Shown: positions 32,158 to 41,375 of the stretch, one piece after another | Layout: each line of letters opens with the position of its first letter | Numbering within the stretch: the stretch's first letter is position 1 | Assembly: GCA_900637705.1 (NCBI GenBank) | Contig: LR134390.1 | Coordinates: forward strand, 930,001 to 994,000 | DNA: 64,000 nucleotides | From: Fusobacterium varium | GTDB lineage: Bacteria > Fusobacteriota > Fusobacteriia > Fusobacteriales > Fusobacteriaceae | Direction: 5' to 3' | Translations under genes and position numbers: made by a program | Notes under the pieces: model-generated | Database searches by the model: none | The model's input: only the letters and a program-made list of their open reading frames with translations | What the model was told of the DNA's origin: nothing

Positions 32158-32204
32158 AAGGAAGAGATAGAAAGGAAAAATCCTGTTCTATATCTTCCTT
32201 TTTC
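32158..32204. terminator. Terminator after the small membrane ORF
   Basis: AAGGAAGAGATAGAA (32158-32172) pairs with TTCTATATCTTCCTT (32186-32200) with one mismatch, followed by T-rich DNA. It lies between convergent genes and may serve both. Confidence 0.65.
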
Positions 32205-32238
32205 TTTATAATATTTTTTAATTAAAAAATTATTATTG

Positions 32239-32922
32239 TTATATTAATCTATATGGAATAGATGAAATTTTTTCTCCAGAATGATAGATAGTATTTCTTA
32301 AAGTAGAAATTATCTGTTCTTTTAAAACTTTTTTAAAATTAGGAGGATAATAACCTATTTTAGCTTTTTTTAGAGCTTCCTTTTGAATAGCATTTGGAGA
32401 AACAAGAGGATAAAAGCCAATTATAAAACAACTTAACATTTCCCAAAATTTTCTTGCTTGAATATCTTCTAAACTTGGAAATGCTTTTTTTAGAATTTTT
32501 ATGAATTTAATTTGGCATAAATTAAACTCTTCTTTAAACTGTATAAGTTTTTCTTCAGAAGCATTTTTTTCAAGATTAGTATATAAAATTGAAAATAATT
32601 TTAAAAATCTTTCTTGTTTTTCTATTTCTTTAGCCAATATTTCAGAAAATTCATCAGTTTTTTTAGAAAAATCTTTATTTAACTTTATTTTTAGTTCAAC
32701 CAGTAATTTATTGAATTCGTCTATAGTAATTAATAAATATATTTCTTCTTTAGAAGATACATATTTGTAAAGATTTCCTCGTGTGAAATTAGTTCCTTTG
32801 GCAATATCTGCTAAAGTGATTTCATAGAAATCATGAGTATCAAATAACTTGATAGCAGCATTTTTTATCTCTTGAATTCTAATTTTTCTTTGTTCTTCTG
32901 TTTTAACTCTTTCAAAATCCAT
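32239..32922 (-). CDS. TetR family transcriptional regulator
   Basis: 227 residues. The N-terminal HTH (about 14-60: KNAAIKLFDTHDFYEITLADIAKGTNFTRGNLYKYVSSKEEIYL) is a clear TetR domain; the rest is a helical ligand-binding domain. AAGGAG lies 6 bases before the ATG on the minus strand. It is divergent from hutG and gltS, with a perfect palindrome in the shared intergenic region, so it most likely represses those genes and perhaps itself. The ligand is unknown. Confidence 0.88.
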   Translation of the reverse strand: MDFERVKTEEQRKIRIQEIKNAAIKLFDTHDFYEITLADIAKGTNFTRGNLYKYVSSKEEIYLLITIDEFNKLLVELKIKLNKDFSKKTDEFSEILAKEIEKQERFLKLFSILYTNLEKNASEEKLIQFKEEFNLCQIKFIKILKKAFPSLEDIQARKFWEMLSCFIIGFYPLVSPNAIQKEALKKAKIGYYPPNFKKVLKEQIISTLRNTIYHSGEKISSIPYRLI

Positions 32923-33092
32923 TTTACACTCCTTAAAGTATTTTAAATTTCATTATAATTATAACATATATTTTGAATTTTAAAAAATATGTTTATTATT
33001 AATACGAATAGTATATTTTTTATATGATATAAATGCTAAAAAATCATATTTATTCTTGAAATATAAAAAAATATGTGTTATTATAAAACAAC

Positions 33093-33113
33093 TAAGTAAC
33101 ACAGTGTTACTTA
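33093..33113. promoter_or_regulatory. Palindromic operator candidate between tetR-type gene and hutG
   Basis: Half-site TAAGTAACAC, central A, GTGTTACTTA: a perfect 21-base palindrome 31 bases before the hutG start. Its position between a TetR gene and divergent metabolic genes fits a TetR binding site. Confidence 0.6.
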
Positions 33114-33143
33114 TAAATAGAAAGAGAAAGGAGATTTTTAATT

Positions 33144-34040
33144 ATGAAAGATTTGTGGAATGGTAGGTTTGACAGTGATGAAAGGATTGATTTGAGAATT
33201 TGGCAGATTGTAAAACCTTTTGAGAATGCAAAAGAAGAAACGGGAGTCTGCTTTATAGGATATGACACAGATGATGGAATAAAAAGAAATCAAGGTAGAA
33301 TAGGGGCTGAAAAAGGACCAAATGCAATAAGAAAAGCCATACAATCTTTTCCTATAATTGAAAACTTAAAAATTTATGATTATCGAAATTTAAAAAATAA
33401 AATTTTAGAGGAAGCTCAGAAAGAATATTCAATAAAAATTTATAATGTTATAAAAAAAGAAATTTTTCCTATAGGGTTAGGAGGTGGGCATGATATAGTT
33501 TTTGCTTCCTATAATGGAATCAGGAAAGTATATCCTGATAAAAAGATTGGAATTGTGAATTTTGATGCTCATTTAGATATTAGACCTTATGAAAATGGTG
33601 CTAATTCAGGTACTTCATTTAAACAGATATTAGATATTGATAAGAATGTAAAATATTCAATAGTTGGTTTTAAAAAACAAGGAAATACTAAAAGGTTAAT
33701 AGATACAGCTAAAAGTTATAATGTATTAATTTTAGATGAGGAAAATGATGAAAAATTTATAAATGATGAATTGAAAAAATATCTTGTAGATACAGATATT
33801 ATCTATGTAACTTTTTGTATGGATGTTTTTAATGCTTCTGATGCTCCAGGAGTTTCAGCTCCAACAGCAATGGGGCTTGATCCTAAAAAAGGAAAAAGAA
33901 TTTTGAGAGAAATTATGAATAGTAAAAAAGTTGTATGTATAGATTTTGCAGAAGTAAATCCAGAATATGACATAGATAATAGAACAGCAAAACTTGCAGG
34001 AAGTCTTATATATGATGTAATGAATAATTTAAAAAAATAG
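33144..34040 (+). CDS. hutG: Formimidoylglutamase (arginase/agmatinase superfamily)
   Basis: 298 residues. The family hydrolyses N-formimidoyl-glutamate to glutamate and formamide, the last step of one histidine degradation route. Manganese-ligand motifs are GGGHDIVFASYNG (about 112-124), NFDAHLDIRPYENG (about 138) and CMDVFNASDAPGVSAPTAMGL (about 228). RNQGRIGAEKGPNAIRKAI near residue 48 also fits HutG rather than arginase. GAAAGGAGA precedes ATG. gltS follows 27 bases later, so glutamate formed and glutamate transport are co-regulated, probably by the divergent TetR protein. No other hut gene is in view. Confidence 0.87.
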   Translation: MKDLWNGRFDSDERIDLRIWQIVKPFENAKEETGVCFIGYDTDDGIKRNQGRIGAEKGPNAIRKAIQSFPIIENLKIYDYRNLKNKILEEAQKEYSIKIYNVIKKEIFPIGLGGGHDIVFASYNGIRKVYPDKKIGIVNFDAHLDIRPYENGANSGTSFKQILDIDKNVKYSIVGFKKQGNTKRLIDTAKSYNVLILDEENDEKFINDELKKYLVDTDIIYVTFCMDVFNASDAPGVSAPTAMGLDPKKGKRILREIMNSKKVVCIDFAEVNPEYDIDNRTAKLAGSLIYDVMNNLKK

Positions 34041-34067
34041 TAAAATATGAAATTTAGGAGGAAAAAT

Positions 34068-35290
34068 ATGGAATTCAGTTTAAATGATTTAGGAGTACTT
34101 TTTAAATTTGATATGGTTGGAACAATAGCTATGGGATTAATATCACTTTATATTGGAAGGAAGCTAAAAGAAAGACTTTCATTTCTTGATAGATTTGGAA
34201 TTCCAGCAGCTGTTTTAGGAGGATTATTATTTGCTATTATCCATTTATTAATGAGAAGTCTTCATGTTGGAAGTATAACTTATGATACTACACTTCAAAC
34301 ACCATTTATGGTAGTTTTTTTACAACTATTGGACTAGGCTCTTCTATTGAAGGTCTAAAAAAAGGTGGGAAGTTATTAATTATATTTTGGCTTTTAAGTG
34401 GAATTATGACTTTTATGCAAACAGTTATAGGAGTAGGAGTGGCTAAGGCAACAGGAATAAATCCTCTACTAGGAGTTTTGGCTGGCTCAGTATCAATGTC
34501 TGGTGGACATGGGTCAGCAGGGGCTTTTGGACAAACAGTAGAAGGATTAGGAGTGACAGGAGCTTTGACAGTTGCACTTTCTGCAGCTACATTTGGACTT
34601 GTAGCTGGAGGACTTTTAGGTTCACCACTAGCTATACATTTAATAAAGAAATTTGATTTAAAACCTAAAGATGTTGTAAATGAAGATGAAGTTGGAATAA
34701 AAATTGATATAGAAAAAAGAGAAATAAATCTCAATTCAATGCTGCAGCATATATTGATGTTGTCAATTATAATGACAATAGGAATTTCTTTAAGTGGATT
34801 TTTAAAAAATAAGTTAGGTATAGCACTTCCATCATATGTAGGAGCTATGTTCTGTGCTATTATTTTTAATAATCTTAATTTAAAAGCTAAATGGGTTGAT
34901 ATTGATAGAAATCTTGTAAATATATTAGGAGAAACTTCTCTAAATATATTTCTTTCAATGGCTTTAATCTCATTGAAGTTATGGGAGCTTGCAGCACTAG
35001 CAATACCAATGGTTATAATACTAGCTTGTCAGGTAATATTTATGTGGCTGTACACAAGATTTATAGTATTTAAAGCAATGGGAAGTGACTATGATGCAGC
35101 AGTTATGGTTTCAGGAATGTGTGGTTCTGGATTAGGAGCAACAACAAATGCTATGATAAATATGGGAGAAGTAAGTGGAAAATATGGATATACAGTTAAT
35201 CCATATTTGGTAGTTCCATTAACAGGAGCATTTTTAATAGATATTTTTCAAATGCCAGTCATATTGACAGCAATTAATTTGTTTAAATAA
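34068..35290 (+). CDS. gltS: Sodium/glutamate symporter GltS, frameshifted once
   Basis: Reconstructed length 407 residues, an inner-membrane transporter of the ESS family with about ten membrane segments. AGSVSMSGGHGSAGAFG (about 145-161) and VMVSGMCGSGLGATTNAMINM (about 345) are the two re-entrant-loop signatures. One base is lost in the T run 34315-34321; downstream reading (FTTIGLGSSIEGLKKGGK) continues the family perfectly. AGGAGG precedes ATG 34068. It imports glutamate with sodium, or could export it; it is paired with hutG. Confidence 0.92.
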
Positions 35291-35305
35291 GATATATTTA
35301 CTTTT

Positions 35306-35343
35306 ATACATCCTTAGTAATAAAAACTAAGGATGTATTTTAT
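35306..35343 (+). terminator. Terminator of hutG-gltS
   Basis: ATACATCCTTAGT (35306-35318) pairs perfectly with ACTAAGGATGTAT (35326-35338), seven-base loop, followed by T-rich DNA. Confidence 0.75.
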
Positions 35344-35347
35344 ATGA

Positions 35348-35779
35348 TTATTTTTTAGGATATAATATCATTTGAGTACATCTAAAAAGTGCAATTTTCT
35401 TTCCTGTTGCTTCATCTGTAACAACTGCATCCCAAACTTGAGTAGTTTTTCCAAGATGCTGAGCAGTAGCAGTACAACAGATTGCTCCTTTTGTAGTAGT
35501 TCCAAGATGGTTACTTTTTAGTTCGATAGTAGTTAAACTTTCTGCCCCTTCTGGAAGGTGGGCAAAAGAAGCATAACCACATGTAGTATCAGCTAAAGTG
35601 ATAATAGTTGCAGCATGAAGATACCCATTTGGTGCAACATGATATGGTTTTATAGATAATCTGCTTGTTAAAAAATTTTCTTTTAATTCAAGAATTTCAA
35701 CTCCCATAAATTCTGGTAAAAAACCTTTTCCTTTTTCATTTAACATTTTTACAGTTATATTTTTGTTTAAATTACTCAT
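35348..35779 (-). CDS. PaaI-type hotdog thioesterase
   Basis: 143 residues, one hotdog domain. YHVAPNGYLHAATIITLADTTCGYAS (about 43-68) holds the usual catalytic Asp/Asn region of the PaaI family (acyl-CoA thioesterases), and IELKSNHLGTTTKGAI and AQHLGKTTQVWD follow the fold. The substrate is not evident. AAGGAGG lies about 11 bases before the ATG. It follows a membrane protein gene by about 20 bases on the minus strand and may be co-transcribed with it. Confidence 0.82.
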   Translation of the reverse strand: MSNLNKNITVKMLNEKGKGFLPEFMGVEILELKENFLTSRLSIKPYHVAPNGYLHAATIITLADTTCGYASFAHLPEGAESLTTIELKSNHLGTTTKGAICCTATAQHLGKTTQVWDAVVTDEATGKKIALFRCTQMILYPKK

Positions 35780-35799
35780 TTATTCAATATCCTCCTTAG

Positions 35800-36456
35800 T
35801 TAAAATTTATCTTTATTTTTTATAGTGAAAATTTCTATAATTATGGCTATTATCATTATCCAGTACATATTTGAGAATAATAAATTAAATCCAGGTAAAG
35901 TTGTAAATCTATAGAATAAATCACTTGAGCCATGCATATTACTCCAGATAATAAAATTGATTATAAAAAAATTAGAAATGATATAAAATATCATCAAAAT
36001 ATTTTTTCTAAAAATCATTATTCTCAATAAGGCTGATATAACCCTGAAAATATTTGAAAACATAAAAGATAGGCTTAAAGATGACATTGCCATTGACAAT
36101 ATAATATAGAAAAAACCTTCTGGTCTTTTCCTTCTTATTCCATATAGTCCTATTAATATATTTAAAAGAATTCCTCTTACTTTGCTGATATTTCTTATAA
36201 TATCACTCATAAAAGGAAAATTTGAAATAGGATTTCTTGCATATACCATATTTTGAATAGGTTCTATTTTAAAGAAAAAATATAAAAATATTGAAATAAC
36301 AAGATAAGAGATTAATATTACTATTCCATCACTTCCAATTTTTGAATTATTTTGCTCGTTATAGTCATCTTCATTTCCTTTATGAGAAACTGCAAAATCT
36401 ATTAAAAATATAATCATACCCAGAATAAGTGCTTCTAAAATAATTATTAAATTCAT
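35800..36456 (-). CDS. Integral membrane protein, unknown
   Basis: 218 residues with about six hydrophobic segments (about 3-20, 45-65, 90-105, 115-135, 150-175, 195-212). I start at the ATG at 36456, preceded by AAGGGGG at good spacing, rather than five codons upstream. No motif or family recognised; it is very rich in Ile and Phe. The thioesterase gene follows closely on the same strand. Confidence 0.65.
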   Translation of the reverse strand: MNLIIILEALILGMIIFLIDFAVSHKGNEDDYNEQNNSKIGSDGIVILISYLVISIFLYFFFKIEPIQNMVYARNPISNFPFMSDIIRNISKVRGILLNILIGLYGIRRKRPEGFFYIILSMAMSSLSLSFMFSNIFRVISALLRIMIFRKNILMIFYIISNFFIINFIIWSNMHGSSDLFYRFTTLPGFNLLFSNMYWIMIIAIIIEIFTIKNKDKF

Positions 36457-36665
36457 TTTTTCCCCCTTCAATAAATTAAAGTAATGTTATTTTATTATTT
36501 ATGTTTTAGTTTAGCATAAAAAAGAGTTTAAAAACAAATAAAAAATTTCTGAATTTAATGGCAATATTTCTTTATTCTCTACAAATTTAAAAATAAAATT
36601 ATATATTAATTAAAAAATAATTTATATATTTCAATAATAAAGATTAAATAGACTTTAAAGTAGAT

Positions 36666-36699
36666 AAAGAAAAAAGAGACCAATTTTAAATTAGCCTCT
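36666..36699 (-). terminator. Terminator of the trmL-VOC-ybaK operon
   Basis: On the minus strand, AGAGGCTAATTT pairs with AAATTGGTCTCT through two G-T pairs, followed by a T run (A run 36671-36675 on the plus strand). Confidence 0.65.
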
Positions 36700-36710
36700 A
36701 CAGCATTTTA

Positions 36711-37190
36711 TTATTCAGTAGGAACTGGGTCTTTGCACACATCTACCCATTCTCCTTGAGTTATACTTTCTAACATATTAACAGGAACTTTGACAGCAGA
36801 ATGATCAGAACCACCAGCAGGATAAACTATTTCAAATTCCTTTAAAGTTTTATCGAGATAAACTTTTAAAGGTTTTTTCAATCCAAAAGGACATACTCCT
36901 CCAATAGGGTGACCAGTAGCTTCTAAGACTTCATCATGAGGAATCATAGTGGCTTTTTCTTTGAATTTATCTTTAAATTTTCTGTTATCAAGCCTAGCTC
37001 CACCTTTTGTAAGAATGAGGATATATTCTCCACTTTTTAATTTATATCCCATTGTTTTAGCAATTTGATCTTCTTCAATTCCCCAAGTTGCAGCAGCACT
37101 TTTTACAGTAGCAGTATCTCCTTCTGTTTCCTCAACTTTTAAGGGAAGATTGTTGTCTTCAAAAAATTTTTTTACACTTTCAACACTCAT
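36711..37190 (-). CDS. YbaK/EbsC-type aminoacyl-tRNA deacylase
   Basis: 159 residues. This family clears wrongly charged tRNAs such as Cys-tRNA(Pro). LTKGGARLDNRKFKDKF (about 59-75), GHPIGGVCPFGL (about 94-105) and YPAGGSDHSAVKVP (about 130) are conserved, including the Lys/Gly-rich substrate loop. Start MSVESVKKF is chosen from TAAGGAGAT before it; longer ORF starts lack a site. It is the last gene of a minus-strand group trmL, VOC protein, ybaK, all plausibly one operon with a terminator after it. Confidence 0.87.
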   Translation of the reverse strand: MSVESVKKFFEDNNLPLKVEETEGDTATVKSAAATWGIEEDQIAKTMGYKLKSGEYILILTKGGARLDNRKFKDKFKEKATMIPHDEVLEATGHPIGGVCPFGLKKPLKVYLDKTLKEFEIVYPAGGSDHSAVKVPVNMLESITQGEWVDVCKDPVPTE

Positions 37191-37248
37191 AACTATCATC
37201 TCCTTAATTTTAACTATGAGTATACCAAAAAAAAGGAAAAATTTAAAG

Positions 37249-37635
37249 TTATTTTTCACAAATTTCTAAAGGAAGATTATCAGGATCTCTAAAAAAAGTA
37301 TATTTTTTATTAGTTATTTCATCTATTTTTATAGGTTCAGTAGCTATATTATTTTTATTTAAATACTTCACAGAATCTTCAATGCTATCTACTTCAAAAG
37401 CAAGATGCCTTAATCCTCTAGCTTCAGGTGAAGTTGTTCTTTCAGGAGGATTAGGAAAAGAGAAAAGTTCAATTTGGTATTCTCCATTTATTTCAAGATC
37501 AAGTTTATATGATTTTCTTTCACTTCTATATGTTTCTTTTAAAATTTTAAATCCTAAAATATTGACATAAAAATTTTTTGATTTTTCATAATCTGAACAA
37601 ATAATCGCAATATGATGAATTTTATTAATAAACAT
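37249..37635 (-). CDS. VOC superfamily protein, YaeR/GloA2 type
   Basis: 128 residues, glyoxalase fold. It closely follows the YaeR pattern: HHIAIICSDYEKSKNFYVNILGF at the N-terminus, IELFSFPNPPERTTSPEARG (about 70-90), LRHLAFEVD, and FFRDPDNLPLEI at the end, with His and Glu metal ligands in the expected places. The substrate of YaeR-type proteins is not well defined. TAGGAG precedes the ATG. It begins 9 bases after trmL ends. Confidence 0.85.
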   Translation of the reverse strand: MFINKIHHIAIICSDYEKSKNFYVNILGFKILKETYRSERKSYKLDLEINGEYQIELFSFPNPPERTTSPEARGLRHLAFEVDSIEDSVKYLNKNNIATEPIKIDEITNKKYTFFRDPDNLPLEICEK

Positions 37636-37643
37636 AAATTCTC

Positions 37644-38102
37644 CTATTTATCAAAATTAAAATCTGTTTGTCTTAAAGCTTCATATAAAATAATGGCAGC
37701 AGAATTTGAAAGATTTAAAGAACGACCCATATCTATCATAGGAATAGTAATACAATGATCAGCATTTTTATTTAATATTTCTTCTGGAATTCCACGTGAT
37801 TCAGGTCCAAACATAACAAAGTCATTTTTTTTAAATTTAATATCTGTATATCTCTGCTTTGTCTTAGTAGTTGCATAATATATAACAGCATCAGGGTTTC
37901 CATTTATAAAATCCTCATAAGATTCCCAAATTTTTAAATCAACAAGATGCCAGTAGTCAAGTCCAGCTCTTTTTAATTGTTTTTCATCGAGAGAAAAACC
38001 AAGGGGTTTGATTAAATGTAAAGTTGTATTGGTAAGTACAGAACTTCTTCCTATATTTCCAGTGTTGTATGGTATTTCAGGGTATAATAAAACTATATTC
38101 AA
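37644..38102 (-). CDS. trmL: tRNA (cytidine/uridine-34-2'-O)-methyltransferase
   Basis: 152 residues, SPOUT family. It methylates the wobble ribose of tRNA-Leu species. FGPESRGIPEEIL (about 99-111) and IPMIDMGRSLNLSNSAAIILYEALRQ (about 118-143) are the SAM-binding knot motifs. It starts with TTG at 38102 behind AGGAGG, spacing 6, giving NIVLLYPEIPYNTGNIGR, the standard N-terminus of TrmL. First gene of the minus-strand trmL-VOC-ybaK group. Confidence 0.93.
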   Translation of the reverse strand: MNIVLLYPEIPYNTGNIGRSSVLTNTTLHLIKPLGFSLDEKQLKRAGLDYWHLVDLKIWESYEDFINGNPDAVIYYATTKTKQRYTDIKFKKNDFVMFGPESRGIPEEILNKNADHCITIPMIDMGRSLNLSNSAAIILYEALRQTDFNFDK

Positions 38103-38254
38103 TTTGTTTCCTCCTAATCAAAAATATTTACCAATAAATTATACACCAAAGAATGAAAATAGTGTATATCTTTTTGAAGATATCTGATAAAAGAGAAATA
38201 TGTCCTTTTTTGGAAGAGATGACACCTGTAATACGTAGTTCTTGATAATTTAAG

Positions 38255-38284
38255 TAGACAAAATCAATAATACTGAAGTATAAT
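38255..38284 (+). promoter_or_regulatory. Predicted promoter of the MBL/thioredoxin-reductase-like operon
   Basis: TAGACA (38255-38260), 18-base spacer, TATAAT (38279-38284), 51 bases before the start at 38335. Confidence 0.5.
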
Positions 38285-38334
38285 TAAAGATATGATACAG
38301 ATTGTATTTTGGATTTAAGGAGGAAAAGTAAAAG

Positions 38335-38961
38335 ATGATGAATATAAAGACATTTTATTTAGGTTCGATGATGACAAATTGTTATATAACTTGGAACGAT
38401 GATAAGATTGCTTATCTTTTTGATTGTGGTGGAGAAAATATAGATAAAATTATGACTTTTTTAAAAGTCAATGGACTTACATTGAAATACTTAATTCTTA
38501 CCCATGGGCATGGGGATCATATTGCAGGGATAAATAGGTTGGTAGAAGAATATCCAAATGTTGAAGTATATATAGGAAAAGAAGATGCTGCATGCCTTAC
38601 AGAACCAGAATTAAATTTAATGAGATATATTACAGGAGCAAATTTTGTTTTTAATGGAGAAGTTCACACTATAAAAGAAGGAGATATGGTGGGAGAATTT
38701 GAAGTTTTAGATACTCCAGGACATACTATCGGATCAAAAAGTTTTTATTGTTCTGCAGCTAAAATGCTGATTTCAGGTGATACTATGTTCAGAAGAAGTT
38801 ATGGAAGATATGATTTACCTACAAGCAGTGGAGAAATGCTTTTTAACAGTCTTGCAAAATTATGTAAATTACCTGCTGACACAAAAGTTTATAGTGGACA
38901 TAGTGATGTAACAACTATTGGAGAAGAAAAAGAATTTCTATCTATGCAGGGAATAATCTAA
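38335..38961 (+). CDS. Metallo-beta-lactamase-fold hydrolase (glyoxalase II-like)
   Basis: 208 residues. The metal motif THGHGDHIAG (about 58-67) and later His/Asp ligands (DTPGHTIGS, SGDTMF, SGHSD) are intact. Proteins of this size and pattern (YcbL type) hydrolyse thioesters such as S-lactoylglutathione or unknown thiols. AAGGAGG precedes a double ATG; the first (38335) or second (38338) could be used. The next gene starts 22 bases after, so the two are co-transcribed. Confidence 0.85.
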   Translation: MMNIKTFYLGSMMTNCYITWNDDKIAYLFDCGGENIDKIMTFLKVNGLTLKYLILTHGHGDHIAGINRLVEEYPNVEVYIGKEDAACLTEPELNLMRYITGANFVFNGEVHTIKEGDMVGEFEVLDTPGHTIGSKSFYCSAAKMLISGDTMFRRSYGRYDLPTSSGEMLFNSLAKLCKLPADTKVYSGHSDVTTIGEEKEFLSMQGII

Positions 38962-38983
38962 ATATAAAGGAGGGTATATTCGT

Positions 38984-39910
38984 ATGAATGAAAAAAAATA
39001 TGATGTCATAATAATTGGTGGAGGACCAGCAGGTCTTACAGCAGGGATATATATAGGAAGATCAAAACTAAAAACTTTGATAATTGAAAAAGAAGGAGAA
39101 GGAAGCCTTCTTATGGCACATAAAATAGATAACTATCCAGGATTTCCAGAGGGGTTATCAGGAAAAGAGCTATATATTTTGATGAAAAAACAGGCAGAAA
39201 AATTTGGAGCTGAATTTTTAGATGCCACTCTTTTAGGCTTTGATGTATATTCAGATACTGAAAATAAAATAGTAAAAACAGATAAAGGAAATTTTAGAGC
39301 AAAGGTTGTAATAATAGCTACAGGAAGTGGAAAAAATGGAAGTAAGAAGTTAAAAGGAGAAGAGGAATTTCTAGGTAAAGGGGTATCATATTGTGCAACT
39401 TGTGATGGAGCTTTTACTAAAAATTTAAATGTATCTTTGTTAGGTCAGGGAGAAGAAGTAGCAGAAGAGGCACTTTTCCTTACAAAGTTTTCTAAAACTA
39501 TAAAAATATTTGTAAATGATAAAGAGTTCAAGTGTCACAAGGATACTTTAGATGCTTTAACAGCTTCTGGAAAAGTAGAAATAATAACAGATGCTAAACT
39601 GCTTGAAATAAAAGGTGGAGAATATGTTGAGGAACTTGTTATCGAGAAGAATGGAGAAATAAAAAATTATCCTTCTGACTTTGCATTTCTTTATTTGGGA
39701 ACTAAAAATAATACAGAGATGTATGGAGAATTTGCTCGATTAGATAGTCAAGGCAATATCATAACAAAAGATGGATTGAAGACTAATGTAGAAGGTATGT
39801 ATGCAGCTGGAGATATAAGATCTGGGATAATAAGACAAGTAACAACTGCTGTGGCTGATGGAACTATTGCTGCTATGGAAGCCATTAAGGAAATTTTAAA
39901 AAAGAAATAA
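38984..39910 (+). CDS. Thioredoxin-reductase-like flavoprotein
   Basis: 308 residues. FAD motif IIGGGPAGLTAGIY (about 10-23), DNYPGFPEGLSG, and the redox disulfide CATCDGAF (about 133-140) mark it as a low-molecular-weight thioredoxin reductase. AAGDIRSGIIRQVTTAVADG closes the FAD site. However, the second Rossmann motif reads LGQGEEVAEEA and the HRRxxxR motif that binds NADPH phosphate is missing (VNDKEFKCHK there). This resembles ferredoxin-dependent or otherwise non-NADPH reductases of clostridia, so the electron donor is uncertain. AAGGAGGG precedes ATG. Confidence 0.87.
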   Translation: MNEKKYDVIIIGGGPAGLTAGIYIGRSKLKTLIIEKEGEGSLLMAHKIDNYPGFPEGLSGKELYILMKKQAEKFGAEFLDATLLGFDVYSDTENKIVKTDKGNFRAKVVIIATGSGKNGSKKLKGEEEFLGKGVSYCATCDGAFTKNLNVSLLGQGEEVAEEALFLTKFSKTIKIFVNDKEFKCHKDTLDALTASGKVEIITDAKLLEIKGGEYVEELVIEKNGEIKNYPSDFAFLYLGTKNNTEMYGEFARLDSQGNIITKDGLKTNVEGMYAAGDIRSGIIRQVTTAVADGTIAAMEAIKEILKKK

Positions 39911-39999
39911 AAAAAGAGGAAATTTAAAAAAAGTCTGGTATCTTATATTAAGCCGGAGTGTAATCCTAAGCTGGATTTAAAAAAAGGAGCTGATTACAT

Positions 40000-41307
40000 A
40001 TGAGAAAGACATTCATACTAGATACTAATATACTTATTCATGATCCTTACTGTATTTATAATTTTAGAGGAAATGATGTTATTCTTCCCATCTATGTTAT
40101 AGAAGAGATAGATAAGCTTAAAAGAAATCAAAATACAGCCATTCAAGCCAGACTAGCCTCAAGGGTTCTAGATGAAATCAGAAAAGAAGGAAGTCTTTTT
40201 AAAGGAGTAGAACTGAAAAATGATATATTTTTTAGAGTCGAAATTAAAAATGATATGAAGCTTCTTCCAGAAGTTTTAAAAAAAGATGTTGTAGATAATT
40301 ATATTATTTCAGTAACATTGGGAATAAAAAAAGATAATCCAGATAAAAGAGTCATAATAGTAACTAAAGATATAAATATGAGAATAAAAGCTGATGCCTT
40401 AGGATTGGAAGTGGAAGATTATTCAACAGATAAGGTTGATTATACAGAGTTATATGATGGCTTTTATGAAGTAGAGGTTGATAGTAAAACATTTGGACAA
40501 TATGAAAAAAATGGCAAAATGGATTTTATGGATTTAGGAAGAGAAGATATTATTCCTACTCCAAATAGTTTCTTCAAACTAAATTGTAAAGGTAATATTC
40601 TTACAGGAAGATATGAAAATGGCAAAATTAAAAAGTTTCTTCTTGGAGATAGTAGTCCTTGGGGACTTAGAGCAAGAAATGATGAGCAGAGATTTGCCAT
40701 GGAACTGTTGATGGATGAAAATATAAAAGTGGTTACTCTTGTAGGAGGAGCTGGAACAGGGAAAACACTTTTAGCTATAGCAACAGGATTAGAATTGGTA
40801 GTTGAAAGAAAAAAATATAAAAAATTACTTATAGCAAGACCTATTATTCCAATGGGAAAGGATCTTGGATATCTTCCAGGAAGTGAAAAAGAGAAATTAA
40901 AACCATGGATGCAGCCTATTTTTGACAATATAGATTTTTTAAGTGAAGCAAAAGATGATAAAACTGGAGAAAAAGTTGTTGAAGGATTAGAAGCCATGGG
41001 AATATTGAAAATAGAAGCATTGACATATATAAGAGGAAGAAGTATACCAAGAGGACTTATTATAATTGATGAAGCACAAAATTTAACTCCATTGGAAATA
41101 AAAACTATAGTGACAAGAGCTGGTGAAAATACTAAAATAATATTTACAGGGGATCCTCAACAGATAGATAATCCTTATCTTGATTCCAATACAAATGGAT
41201 TGACATATCTTGCTGATAGATTAAAAAATGAGGAAATTGTAGGACATATTACTTTAAAAAAAGGTGAAAGATCTAAGCTTGCTGAAATAGCTGCAAAATT
41301 ATTGTAA
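40000..41307 (+). CDS. PhoH family ATPase with N-terminal PIN domain
   Basis: 435 residues. Residues 1-135 are a PIN ribonuclease domain with acidic residues in FILDTNILIHDP, VIEEIDKLKR and TKDINMRIKA. The C-terminal half is the PhoH ATPase: VTLVGGAGTGKTLLAIA (Walker A, about 246), IIIDEAQNLTPLEIKTIVTRAG (Walker B) and FTGDPQQID. PhoH2-type fusions have been reported as RNA helicase-nucleases. AAGGAG precedes ATG 40000. A structured terminator follows. Confidence 0.9.
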   Translation: MRKTFILDTNILIHDPYCIYNFRGNDVILPIYVIEEIDKLKRNQNTAIQARLASRVLDEIRKEGSLFKGVELKNDIFFRVEIKNDMKLLPEVLKKDVVDNYIISVTLGIKKDNPDKRVIIVTKDINMRIKADALGLEVEDYSTDKVDYTELYDGFYEVEVDSKTFGQYEKNGKMDFMDLGREDIIPTPNSFFKLNCKGNILTGRYENGKIKKFLLGDSSPWGLRARNDEQRFAMELLMDENIKVVTLVGGAGTGKTLLAIATGLELVVERKKYKKLLIARPIIPMGKDLGYLPGSEKEKLKPWMQPIFDNIDFLSEAKDDKTGEKVVEGLEAMGILKIEALTYIRGRSIPRGLIIIDEAQNLTPLEIKTIVTRAGENTKIIFTGDPQQIDNPYLDSNTNGLTYLADRLKNEEIVGHITLKKGERSKLAEIAAKLL

Positions 41308-41322
41308 AATTTAAAATTAAGT

Positions 41323-41375
41323 GGGACTGTTGTAAATTGATGATTTTTAATCATTAATTTAGGCAGTTCCTTTTT
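41323..41375 (+). terminator. Nested-hairpin terminator, copy 2
   Basis: GGGACTG (41323-41329) pairs with CAGTTCC (41364-41370) with one G-T pair, then five T. Inside, AATTGATGATT pairs with AATCATTAATT around a three-base loop (41335-41359). The 18-base core is identical to that at 7659-7676. Confidence 0.7.
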
